A stretch of 64,000 bases of DNA from Macrotrachela quadricornifera (lineage: Eukaryota > Rotifera > Eurotatoria > Philodinida > Philodinidae), in the NCBI GenBank assembly GCA_022393335.1, contig JAJEKB010020949.1, positions 686,462-750,461 of the forward strand. The letters run 5' to 3'. The notes beneath the pieces were generated by a model. It ran no database searches. It saw only the letters and a list, made by a program, of their open reading frames with translations, and was not told the DNA's origin. Below are positions 33,419 through 44,130 of the stretch, one piece after another. The position numbers and the translations under genes are program-made. The number at the start of each line of letters is the position of its first letter. Within the stretch, counting starts at the first letter, position 1.

Positions 33419-35463
33419 TTAGAAGAAGAAAAAAAAATTTGCTCTAATTAAGGTTTTTATTTGTTCGCTTCTTGCTTTGAGGACGTTAGCTTTGGTTTTT
33501 TCAATTTGTTTTGCATCGAGAAATAAGACTTCACTACCAGGATAAGCTTTGCTAGATGTATCGGCTGCTTCTAATTGTTGTTGTCGTGAGAACTCATAAA
33601 AATCCTTAGGTGTTGACAGAAGAATATTTTCGGAGAGTGTGACACAGCGATCAGTTGATTTTAATACAGCACCAATACCATCTCCAGCTGCCTTACCATG
33701 GCCGCTGGCTGTAAATGTCCACCATGCATCCATACCAAAATCAGCCTTATGATGAACCAGATTTAAAATACTGGTATTGTTCTTAAAATACCCACTGGTA
33801 CCGTCACTAAAACAATGGCGAAAAGTTGTTCAATATATTTTTGTCTCAAATACTGCCCTGCATGTGAGATGGATAATACTCACCTAACGTAGTTAATCTT
33901 ATTTACTAACGGGAAATTTTTCTTTATAAATGCAACGAGGACTTTTTGAGAACAGTAAACGAAGGATGTTGTGTGTTCCATACAATCGCTAATGATTGCT
34001 AAGTTTCGATGGTCTCGTCCAATTGTCAAATGAATGCTAAACAGAGAGGCTTGGTGCTGACTGAAGAAGCCTTGTTGAACCTCACGTTGTCGAACAAGTG
34101 TATAATTCATTGAAAATTCGATTTGAGCCACAATGAAAGTTTGATTCGAGGATAGGGCACGCAGTTCCTTTATATATTCACGTTGTTGTCGATTGCAATA
34201 CGTATGAAGTAGAAATGCCGGCCATCTTGTTTCAATCTCTGTGAGAAGAGATTCCACTGAAGAAACCACTTCTTGAAGATCAAACTTATTGTCCACCTTC
34301 TTCCATAATGTCCATGAACATTCATCATCCAAATCGATGTCGTAACTATTGATGAGAACGTCCATGAGACTTTGTCTTGAACACTGATGACATATTCCAG
34401 AAAAACATTCTTCTGTTTCGACAGTGCACACCATTCGAGTGACAAGGTCTTTCATATTGAATTTGTCGATACTGTTCCCGGGTGCTTTCTTGAAATGGTT
34501 TAGACAGTGATGATTCCAAGCCTATAATCATTGGGAAACTACATTCAGATCAATGTACAACAGATACAAACCGTCAGCAAAAGATTCATGTTTTCATGTA
34601 TTATACACATGCATGTTTCATGTGGTGATGCAATTTTCACTGTTCGAGGCCAAAGTAAATAAAAAGTCGACCTAGCAATAACATCAGGAAATCGCTCGTT
34701 TAATATCCGAAAGGCGTCCAAAATTGTCATTTCCATAAATCTAACAGGAACGCGCTTCTTGTTGACTTGAATTGTATCCTTGGAATTCGATGAGACACGA
34801 CTTATGCCGTCTTCACAATAAAATTGAACAACAGCATCGATTGGCGCATCTGACCGATGCGGATTTCTTCGTAAACACCGCGGATAAGCAAGAACACCTT
34901 GATTTTTTCGCAGAATGAGTGATCGACGGGCCTGACTTTGTTTCGACTGGAACCTGAAAATAGACGAAAAACTTATAATCAATTAATAAAAAAATTGGCA
35001 TCTTTGATTGTATGTATTCCGCATAAAGTCCTTACCATTTTTCAATTTTTTTCCGGTCCCATTGTTGTGGAGCTATCGTCATGAGACGAACCTGTTTATT
35101 TTCGTCACTCTTGCTAAACAATGTTTTTAAGCCATCCAACAGTTGGTTTGATTCAGATACCAGTAGATCATGTGGATTTGGATCATACAGACCGTCAGAT
35201 TTTCTCTCTAACGCGTCACAAAGTTGATGAAGAATTCGATATGCTTTATCAACTTTGGCTCGAATAGGTCGTACTGCCAATCTAAAGCCAAGAATTCTTA
35301 TTAGCAAAGCGAGAATAAGTTAAAAAACTTACTTGTCATGAGTTGGAGCTATATTTAGTAGTTGGAATACAGTGGATAATTTTTCCATCGCTTTGTTTTG
35401 TTCATGTACAAGATTATATGAATCATTATCTGATTGAACATCGTCAGAATCATCATGATCTGA

Positions 35464-35512
<49 letters not shown>

Positions 35513-35913
35513 CATTCATCATGATCGAATTTGCCAAGATCCATAGATTCGTCATCGCCAGCGTCATTGTCGTCGTTGACTATCGACTCGTCTTGGACGC
35601 CACTGTCAATGTACGGATGATTCTCATCTTCATTAATGCTATCATCGTCGCCACTATGAGAGCTCTGTGTTCCGGATTCATTGTTACTTGCGTCTTGACT
35701 ATCGCTAGTTTCTGTTGATTGATAATTTTCCATTTCTTTCGTTTCTGATGAATGACATGATGGACAAAGCCAACGAACATGGGTATTATCAAGATCATAT
35801 CGAGTAATTAAAAACTTAGATAATTTCGCAGAAACGGCTATTTTTCCTTTTGGAATGGATGCACCATTTTTATGTCTTGTTGGATGGTTGCAACACTTTC
35901 GTCTTGGCATCAT
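33419..35913 (-). CDS. Predicted five-exon transposase, 744 residues, superfamily unassigned
   Basis: Exons 35913-35333, 35281-35036, 34953-34572, 34521-33884 and 33806-33419 all have GT-AG borders. They sum to 2235 nt, one open frame of 744 residues plus stop. ATG 35913 starts MMPRRKCCNHPTRH. The N-terminal zinc-finger-like part (CC...H, then RWLCPSCHSSE) is followed by an acidic linker with a run of about 15 Asp (GAT repeat at 35460-35515). The C-terminal half holds FIVAQIEFSMNY, IGRDHRNLAIISD, a splice-joined YVSDG, HHKADFGMDAWWTF and GHGKAAGDGIGAVLKS. An Asp-type triad would be Q-I-D/E-F, I-S-D and S-D-G. The first position is Glu here and Asp in the decayed copy. The SDG...HGKxxxDGIG pattern is found in many uncharacterised invertebrate proteins, but I cannot assign a named superfamily. 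Confidence 0.82.
35460..35515. repeat. (ATC)n microsatellite encoding poly-Asp
   Basis: A run of ATC triplets (GAT on the coding strand) lies inside exon 1 of the transposase and encodes a run of Asp. It should be length-variable between copies. Confidence 0.95.
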
Positions 35914-36912
35914 AGTGTTAAAAAGGAATTGAATGAAAAGAAATGGTCGAGAGATTAGCTTATTACATCGGTGAGTCACATAATCTATCTACTGGTTAAA
36001 ATTAAAGCAACTGTACGTCAGACTTCGTACTTAAAGATGTCCTGATGTAACAGGAACGTATTAATTTTCACTTAATCATTGTCCAATGTATTTAAATGTG
36101 AGTTTTGGATCTTTATTCTATTCACATGATTTCGAGAAACACGAAATATATTGATATAAAAACGATCATCGTATACCACAAAGAAAATACTAAACCAGAA
36201 TTTCGATAAGAATTTTACGGACGCTTGAGGTGAGGCTCATTTCTTCCTCTACACTATCGTCTAGAAAAGCAATAGACAAGGAAAAAACTTATTTGGAGCT
36301 GTGTTTGTTTATTCCGAACTGCAAAAGATAATTAACTTTGAAAAAACTGAAAAGGGGAGAAAAAGTTGATAATTATCGATTATCTTTAGATTTTCTTAGA
36401 ATATTCCAAAAAAATTGCCTATAACTTCATCATTTCATTAGATATTATGCTTTTTTTCTTTACCAAACATCTCCCTTATCGTGCTTGTATCCTTCTGAGA
36501 GAGAAAAAACGATAAAAATGCTCAATTCGAACGTTCAGAGATCATTTACCAGCATGGGAGCTAGTACACGAAATATACATGTACATATTCCGAGTAAAAG
36601 ACCTAGAACCTTATGATTTCGACAAAAAGTGTTTCTTTTTTTTCGACCAATAACGTTTTCTAGAGCGTTTTGATCTTTCTGTCGAAAAAAAATACTTTTC
36701 CAAATCGTGGTAGGATACCCATGGATCTACCCTAAGAACAAAAAGGTACATATCTACTAAGGCACTGAGACAATGCTTTTTTACTTACACATGTCCATAC
36801 TTTGCATGGTTGTTTCCATTTTTCCCTCTGCTTCCAGAGTCACAACAACAAATTCTCGGACAGAAATTTCGTGTAGGACTTCGATTGGTACATTGCTGTC
36901 CCTTTGTCTCAT

Positions 36913-37519
36913 GAGGAAACCTCTCGAGGTGATAAAAAGTTTTTGAGCTCATATTTTGCGCATAGCTAGACGGCTGTGAGGCTAGAAGAATCTGAAAATG
37001 ATTCATCCCTATGGGCTCTTGTTCCTGAGATAATGAAGTTTTATTGTATTTTTGACCGATCTATGTGGTCCCTCTCAGGTCACCAAAAATTTCAATTTTG
37101 AATTTTGGCTTGAAACTTTGCACAAATAGAGATCACAATGAGAATAGTTTATGATGAAAGTTTCAACCTTTTCGGTTGTTCCTACCTTGAAATATGAATA
37201 TGGAAATATTCACGCTTGTATACGAACGATACTTCATATATCAGGGTAGGAACAACCAAAAGGGTTGAAACTTTTACCATAAACTATTCTCATTGTGATC
37301 TCTATTTGTGCAAAGTTTCAAGCCAAAATTCAAAATTGAAATTTGTGGTGACCTGAGAGGGACCACATGGATTAGTTAAAAAATACAATAAGACTTCATT
37401 ATCTCAGAAACAAGAGCCCATAGGGATGAATCATTTTCAGATTCTTCTAGTCTCATAGCTGTCTAGCTATGCGCAAAATATGAGCTCAAAAGCTTTTTAT
37501 CACCTCGAGAGGTTCCCTC
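36913..37519. repeat. Foldback element with ~280-bp arms
   Basis: The left arm (36913-37190) and right arm (37238-37519) are inverted copies with roughly 93-95% identity by eye, for example GAAACCTCTCGAGGTGATAA against TTATCACCTCGAGAGGTTCC. The loop is about 50 bp. The sequence immediately outside the ends differs, and no clear target duplication is seen. No coding capacity. Confidence 0.8.
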
Positions 37520-37522
37520 GTC

Positions 37523-39055
37523 AGCTGGTAGCCTATTCTCTACGATCAATGAACATTCATTAGACTTTTACGTTCAACAATATATGAAGAAAAGATTGAA
37601 AAGTATACACACAACGGATCTCGGTCGTTCACTCTTCTATGATGATATATTCCTTTGGAGTGAGTTCCACAAGACAAAAAATGATCACCTTGGCCAGTTC
37701 TTTCGTATTAACCGAGTTAAATTATTGATAAACAAGCATGAATCATTACTTTTAAAATGGATTACGTTTACTGAAATAATTAGATTAAACACACGTGAAA
37801 ATAAGAACGCGAAGAAGCGCTCTTGCTCTTTTCTGTGCCTTTATAAGTACCCTTTTCGCTTCTCCTATCTCCGCTCGCTGGCTTCTTTTCAAATAGTTAT
37901 TTCGTTTTCTTTCTCTTTAATTCTATGTTTCTTCTTTGTATTTTTGCTCTTTTTTTTTCTTATTACCCTCACGAGCTGATTTAATTTCCAATGTGCATAG
38001 ATAAAAGTGAATTATGTAAAACCTTCTGCATAGAAATTTGTAGCTTATATTTATAAACAGCTACCTTTATCATTTTGAAATGTACGCACTTCCGAGTGTT
38101 ACATGAAAACGGGAAATAAAAAAAAACCAAATGATCATATATATAAAAAGATTTTTGTTTGTCTTCAACGTTACTCAGCTGATCCTATCAACATTCACCG
38201 TGCAACACATAATAGCTGTGTTTTACATGATTCAAATGACGCTCTAGCAGTAGGATTTTTACAAGACGTTATTTATTTCGTCGATAATAATGAACTTTCT
38301 CTCGTCATTTAACCCGTCATCGTATACTCTACGTCCGATACATTGTCGATAAATGATCGTGTGTACAGATGTACAGACATACTTTATGACACAGCACACG
38401 GATCATCAATCGAAGCTATTTATTTCAAATTTTTGATACAAAAACTTGCCTTCAGATTCGATATAAACCCAAGTTTTCCTCCACTTGTTAACTCAATGTT
38501 TTTCTTTCAATTTCCTAATCTACATTCTAGTACATAAAAGTTTCGAGTCTTTTTTTCAAAAAGATAACTAGCAGTTGCTTTAATGAAGTTGCATCGGGTC
38601 GGCTATAATCACTGAAACGTGTTATAATCAGAAAAATGAGAATGAAACTGAATTTATCCTAGCATTAAAACACATTAAATCATTATTTTTGTCGGCTGAA
38701 TGCCTTAAAATCCACTCATATCAATAGAAACGTGTTTTAACGAGTTGTCTTTTGATACGTCATGTTAACCGGTTATAATGCTTTTTTTTCTCTGTTTTTC
38801 TGCGTAAATGCGTTGAAACACCGTTATTGACGTTTACCTATCTGCGTGGGAACAAACGAGATACGGAGAAACAGAGAAACTGACGTAAAATATATATTTA
38901 TTGATAAAGAATAACAAAAGACAACACAAACAACACCAATATATTTATTTTGTTTCGTAGTTTGTATTTAACCATAGGATATGTTAATTTATTCCAGTGT
39001 GTATATATTATTTCATAATATATTTCGCAGACATTACAAAACCGTAAATTTCAAT
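37523..39055. other. No gene seen
   Basis: Short plus-strand frames (37584-37979, 38103-38312, 38343-38537) show no domain, and their composition follows the AT-rich background. The region includes the sequence downstream of the minus-strand GPCR. Confidence 0.45.
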
Positions 39056-40057
39056 TTAATTTTGAGGTGCAATACGTTGTAGTGGACGATATTGATTGAC
39101 TAGTTTGATGAATTCTTTGCGATAATATTTACTAGACAATGTATAAATAAAAAATGAAAAAACCTTGTCAACTAGACTGCTCATGATGGCCATGTTAAGA
39201 AAAAGGTTCTCAGCAGAAACACGCACATCGTTTTTGACAATCGAAAGTGGTATGTTCTGATAGATTTTTGTGGCAAGAAGAGGAGATGAGCAGATTATGT
39301 ATAAAATGACTTGTATGGCCAACATTGGTAGGATAAGTTTGTCACTATTTCTTGCTGTATTCGTGGTGTCTGTAAATGATGATACTGTTCCTTTACTGAG
39401 TGCATTTTTAGTTTTCATTTTCGATCTAACTTGTCGCCCTTGACGAATATTAAGGAATGTACCAATACCAAATAATAACATGAGAACTGGTGGTCCAATG
39501 CTTTGAAAGACAAAATAATAGATGACGTCAATGACATAGCAAATCTCATTTTGAACGTAACATGGTGAAGGCTTAGCGATTTGATTGCTGTCGTAACAGT
39601 AGAAAGTTTGTAAATATCCAAGGCAAATGATCATTACGACAATAAGTATAGTTCGATTAGTCATGCGCATATTGCTATAACGTCGTACCGCAGCATTACG
39701 TGACGACGAGAAGAATCGATCAGCACAACAACCAACCATAAACCAATTTGAGAAACCAATTGATATGTAATAGAAGTATATTTGTAGTTTGCAATATGCA
39801 GGTGAGTAGCCCGCTGGACTGATTTTGAAGCCATAAAAGAGTATCATTATATTAAAAGTATAAATGTTTAACATGTTGGCAATAGAAGATGCCAACAGAT
39901 ACGGAATACACGGTGAAAGTGTCCATAGAGTGCGTTTCTTGAAGAGAATAATGTTGAATAGATTACCCACGGTACCAAATAGGATAAATGTAATGTAAAT
40001 TACAACCATTAGTTTACTTCTAATGTCATTGATCAATAATGCTGTGGACGATATCAT
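39056..40057 (-). CDS. Rhodopsin-like G-protein-coupled receptor (FMRFamide-receptor-like)
   Basis: This single-exon gene encodes 333 residues with seven predicted membrane spans: about 16-39 (contains the TM1 GN motif, TVGNLFNIILF), 50-72, 92-116, 134-153, 172-200, 244-266 and 283-312. TM3 ends with CCADRFF, where DRF replaces the usual DRY. A Cys before TM3 (YCKLQIYF) and one in the second extracellular loop (CYVQNEIC) can form the conserved disulfide. TM7 lacks NPxxY and reads DKVFSFFIYTL. The family senses peptides or other ligands at the cell surface and signals through G proteins; the ligand cannot be inferred. There are no lesions. A second, divergent member lies at 56474. Short intronless receptors of this type form large sets in rotifers (recollection, not shown here). 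Confidence 0.87.
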   Translation of the reverse strand: MISSTALLINDIRSKLMVVIYITFILFGTVGNLFNIILFKKRTLWTLSPCIPYLLASSIANMLNIYTFNIMILFYGFKISPAGYSPAYCKLQIYFYYISIGFSNWFMVGCCADRFFSSSRNAAVRRYSNMRMTNRTILIVVMIICLGYLQTFYCYDSNQIAKPSPCYVQNEICYVIDVIYYFVFQSIGPPVLMLLFGIGTFLNIRQGRQVRSKMKTKNALSKGTVSSFTDTTNTARNSDKLILPMLAIQVILYIICSSPLLATKIYQNIPLSIVKNDVRVSAENLFLNMAIMSSLVDKVFSFFIYTLSSKYYRKEFIKLVNQYRPLQRIAPQN

Positions 40058-40690
40058 TGTAGTAATAATAGAAGTTTGAAGAGTCTAAAAAACGTAATAA
40101 CTATATTAAGGTAACAACGACTGGTTAGAATTTGATTATATATGCAGATTAAAACAAAAAAAGTTTATTATAAAAAAGAGAATTGCACATGTATCAACAT
40201 TCGTATGAGTTATTTTCAATAGATTTAATCGTGCGAAACACCTAACAAAATCTTTTTGATATCACAAATTATTACTGATGCTTATTTTTTGATTACTAAT
40301 GAATATTACAAATATCATTAACGCATGCTTTCACTTTTTCGGTATTCATTTTTGTTTATCGATGCATGCTACTGACAAGATTATTTTACTAATACATACG
40401 AAAATACACGCTTTATTAAATAAAATAATTATCACGAGAAGTAAAAAAAAAAGATATGTTTGAGATATGGATGTTATTTTATCTTTACTTTATAAATAAA
40501 GATAAAGACAATCTTTACCTTATAAAAATAAAGAGTTTTTTCTTTATCTTTATTTTATAAAGTGAAGATTGTCTTTATCTTTATTTTATAAATATAAAGA
40601 TTTTCTTTATCTTTATTCTTTATTATAAAGAAAATAAAAATAAAGTAACATCCCTAGTTTGAGAATTTCAATGCTTTTTGTATTGAAGTT
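40058..40690. repeat. AT-rich flank with a TTTATCTTTATTTTATAAAG-rich small MITE (40469-40653)
   Basis: At 40469 the sequence GGATGTTATTTTATC begins a 185-bp unit ending GTAACATCC at 40653. The interior is repeated TTTATCTTTATTTTATAAA in both orientations. Short inverted ends (GGATGTTA) suggest a small MITE. The rest of the stretch is AT-rich upstream sequence of the GPCR gene, with no promoter element I can name. Confidence 0.5.
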
Positions 40691-40693
40691 TAA

Positions 40694-41494
40694 CCCTGAT
40701 ATGTCCTCTATATTAACCCTTTGGGTGTGGGCGACCCCATATGAGGTCACAGTGTTTTTCTGGTATTTTAAAACATATAGATTCCTATGTGACATCAGTT
40801 TCGATGAAAGTGTTTATCAGAGACTTTTTTATATAATTTGGGTTACAAATAAATTATTTCATTCTGATGATTAGTAATCGACAATAAATATACCGCAATT
40901 GACTTTCACGGAAAAAATTGTTAGCGTTTAAAATCTTTGTAAAAAACGTTCCTATTACTACACGACACTTTCCTTCACTCATCGCCGGTTATTCAGTTGA
41001 AGATACCTCTGAAAGAACAAAGAGACGAAGGTGTCACGTCTGCAGTAATACATCAACAGCTCCGAAAAAAAAATACTAAAACAAGATATGAATGTGTGCA
41101 ATATGATGTTGGTCTTTGCGTTGTACCTTGTTTTGAACTGTGTCACACTTTAAAAAACTTCTAAACATCCATATTTGTAAAGATTTTTAATAAACTAGAC
41201 CTATAGATTAATTTATGATCAAACACATAGCAAAAAAAATTTTCAATTTCCTTAAAAAAGCCCGCAGCCAAAGGGTTAATACTCAAATTCTACCAGTCTT
41301 GTTTGGGTGCTGTCTAAATACAATCGTTGAGTTTTAGTAATTCAATTAATATTCCACTGACGAATAATAGTATGTACTATCAACATCAATTGATTTTGTT
41401 CCTCCAATACTGATCTGGAAAAATATCAAGACATATCACCAAAGCTCTTATTTTCGTCTGGAGTCCGTATAAACCTCAGATGGGCGTATCAGGG
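40694..41494. mobile_element. Outer piggyBac-type MITE, TTAA duplication
   Basis: TTAA at 40690-40693 is followed by CCCTGATATGTCC. The inverse, GGGCGTATCAGGG, ends at 41494 and is followed by TTAA at 41495-41498. The terminal repeat is about 13 bp with two mismatches. It carries a second MITE inserted about 20 bp from its left end. No transposase gene. Confidence 0.85.
40717..41275. mobile_element. Inner piggyBac-type MITE nested in the outer one
   Basis: TTAA at 40713-40716 and 41276-41279 brackets a 559-bp element. Its ends read CCCTTTGGGTGTGGGC and, inverted, CCCTTTGGCTGCGGGC. The end sequence differs from that of the full piggyBac at 4744 (CCCTTTCACGGCGAT), so at least three piggyBac-type families are present in the window. 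Confidence 0.88.
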
Positions 41495-41499
41495 TTAAA

Positions 41500-42420
41500 A
41501 CACTGACAAAAAGGTGTATATCTGTTTACTTTCTCTCGTATTTTTTTTTTATTAATAATTATCTATAAAATACTTTTTTTCTATTTTTTCTTTTCACACA
41601 TAGACAAAAAATAGCTTGTGGAGTTACGAATACATCGAAATATCGTTTATACTATCGTTAATGACTAGTGCTGTTGACAGTTAATCGACTAAATCCCACT
41701 AGCAGCGTTTCTTTATTAACAGTCGAAGTGTTTATATTGTTATTTTTTGATGATAGTCAAATCAAAGCTGTCATCAACAAAGTAATAAATTTTAAATATA
41801 GATTATTCTAAAGAAGCTTTTTTTTGCACTGACAGCACAAAATAAGTAACTAGAGCGGCTTTAAAAAATCTAAAAGATAAGGAAAATAGCAAGAAGAGTT
41901 CTTTTGGTTACTTGCAGCGAAGCAATTGAAATGGGAAAAACTGAGTATGTGAATGGACGTTGGTAATCGTGCGAAATATGCATTAATCTTTCGATCATCT
42001 AGATGGTGTGGGTGTGAGATTTCATCAAGTACTTACGGATATCTCATTTACACTCTCAAGATACTTAAGAAATGATTATGTCTATTGCAAGAAAAAAGGT
42101 TTCTGGTTTTTTCATTTTCACACTCAGTAAAGTCTTCTACGTTAACGTTAACGTGGTCATTTTTGATTTGTTTCAAGGGGTACGTTCTTGTAATAAAAGA
42201 AATAAAGTTATACTGTCAGAATTCTTAAATATAATAAAAGAACTTTGAAATAGAAAAAGAAACAAAACAATCAAGCAATCTCGATTAATAAAATTCATTC
42301 ATTAAAATTTTTCAATCGTATATACGGATTTCATCTTCAAAGACTTTAGCTGAAAGGGTGTGAAGTGGGTGTGACTAGAGATGCAACGGTGACGGAAACT
42401 GCCCTGAACTGGTAACCACT
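41500..42420. other. No gene seen; solo MITE terminus near 42380
   Basis: AT-rich sequence. GATGCAACGGTGACG at about 42380-42395 matches the terminus of the iteron MITE at 25809. It directly abuts the truncated gene on the minus strand at 42421. Confidence 0.5.
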
Positions 42421-42880
42421 TTAACATAATTCATGATAGAAAGGTTCAATTTCTTTGAATTCTTCCCATTTGACTCCGAATTTTGTACAAAAGCATTGTA
42501 ATGATGTTTGTTTCGATAGAGCAGAATATTGACTGAAGAAAGGAGATTCAATTAGAAGTGTTTCTATATGCGTTGTAATAATATTATAGAGTCCTATAAT
42601 GACTAATGATGTGAAAAGAATAAATAAATATAGATGAGTTGATCGGCGTTGCATTTGTATAGTAACTTCGTTTTGAATACCATCTTGGAAAAGATTTAAT
42701 TGCAGAACATTTTTTTTTTTTTTGAGAAATATAAGAAAAGAGCGAAAATGAACGCTTATTAACATTCTTTTCAGGGTAATCTTTATCTGAAAAAGTCAAA
42801 AAATCCGATTTCGATCTCGAACATCGAGATATGAGAAATAGCACTTGTATCTTTTAGAACGACTTTTTCTTAATTTACGA
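42421..42880 (-). pseudogene. Truncated TM/Cys-motif protein of a family I associate with bdelloids
   Basis: The minus-strand frame reads LNLFQDGIQNEVTIQMQRRS, then a membrane span (LYLFILFTSLVIIGLYNII), then YSALSKQTSLQCFCTKFGV and EFKEIEPFYHELC before TAA. The layout of a basic N-terminus, one membrane span, then LxCxCT...F..I.P.(F/Y)H..C matches a large family that I recall from bdelloid genomes, whose members continue for hundreds of residues after this point. Here the frame ends at a MITE terminus (about 42380-42420). A frameshift near the T11 run (about 42710-42723) separates the N-terminal part. Function unknown; probable dead fragment. Confidence 0.55.
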
Positions 42881-43055
42881 TAATGATATTCGTAATCAGT
42901 GTCAAACTTTCTGTGAAATGAATGGATATTAATGCAGTCTATTAGTTTGAAATCTAAGCAAATCACATTTTTTATCTTAATTTTTTGTGCTAATTTAGAA
43001 TATAGTATTTTTTAACAGGCTGAACGAAATTAATAGGACAGCGATTTTACAATCT

Positions 43056-43289
43056 TTGAAAAAAAGTAAATATCTACTTCTGTTCACAATGATCATGGTT
43101 GATCATAAATCCGGTAAATATTACACACTTTTACCAAATAAGAAAGATGCAGGAAATGTAAAACAATATTATCCGTCGGCAAACAGCGATTATGGATACA
43201 ATGTTAATAAGGTACCGTATCAAAACGCTGAGGGAATTAGAGTTAATATACCACAAATTCGCGGATATTACTCGTCTCTAATATCATAA
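43056..43289 (+). CDS. Small hypothetical ORF (Tyr/Asn-rich)
   Basis: A 77-codon frame starts MKKSKYLLLFTMIMVDHKSG. The body reads GKYYTLLPNKKDAGNVKQYY and QIRGYYSSLIS before TAA. It lies about 75 bp upstream of the second LINE ORF1 and has protein-like composition (Gly, Tyr, Pro, Asn). It may be a host exon or part of the LINE leader. No family recognised. Confidence 0.3.
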   Translation: MKKSKYLLLFTMIMVDHKSGKYYTLLPNKKDAGNVKQYYPSANSDYGYNVNKVPYQNAEGIRVNIPQIRGYYSSLIS

Positions 43290-44130
43290 TATCAACACTC
43301 CAACAAAATTGTAGTGAAAGATAATTCGAAATTACCAACAAAAATATCAAAAAAGTGCTTCTATGAATCAAAAAAATTCCAAACAAATTACATCACGTTG
43401 TGCACAAAGAAGAATAAAACAAGCAGAACAAACAAGCACGCCCCGTAAAACAGAACAAATACTAAGGGAGAAAAATGAAGATAAGAACGAAAAAGAATTG
43501 GTAGATCAAGATACACATCAAGATGAGGTACCAGCAGAAACCAAACGTGCATTTAATGACAGTGATGATTTTCCTACAGTTGGAATGAACAAATCTAGAA
43601 AGAGTGATCATGAGAAAGGAAAAAACCAGGAAATATATAAACATTGTAGTACAGTAACAGATGATGGAATACTACAAAGTGGGTATTGGGAAACTATACA
43701 TGCTAATGGAAATAATAAAAACATATGCAATAGTAACGATATTGATTATTGCTAACGCACTAGAAGACTTTCTGATTCACATCAAAATGAAATCGCTGAG
43801 TTCAAGGATGCACAACAACATCAACCCCTCTCCTTATCTCGCATCAATCAACAGCAAACAACAAATGGAGAAAACCGTTTACGAATATCAAATTGTGCAT
43901 TAGAATATGCTTTTAACTATCATTTTCAACCCTTCAAGTTGGAATGTCAACCGATAAATTCATGACAGAAAAGACGAGACAAAGATAATAAACGAGTTAA
44001 TCCAATACATTACACCTGATTTTCTCACCCAAAATCCTCATTTCTCTCGTGATATTTTCTTCGATCTATGGTGGATTCACTCGGAGGGAAATATCCAGGT
44101 AATAATCAAAACTATCGAATTATATGTATA

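Larger units (their letters stand above)
32837..36732 (-). mobile_element. Intact copy (B) of an unassigned DNA transposon family, 441-bp TIRs
   Basis: TA at 32835-32836 and 36733-36734 flanks a 3896-bp element. The left terminal repeat (32837-33277) and right terminal repeat (36292-36732) are 441 bp each and nearly identical inverted copies starting GGGTAGATCCATGGGTATCC. A five-exon transposase gene fills the middle on the minus strand. The outer bases TTA...TAA are also inverted, so the exact border could shift by a base or two. The near-identity of the repeats and the open gene imply recent activity. Confidence 0.9.

Noticed and set aside
35343..35718. Poly-His and poly-Met frames opposite the transposase exon 1
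   Set aside because: They are shadows of the (GAT)n poly-Asp linker.
32837..36732. Assigning the transposon to Tc1/mariner because of the TA duplication
   Set aside because: The 744-residue, five-exon protein lacks mariner motifs (no paired HTH, no DDE/D spacing of that family).
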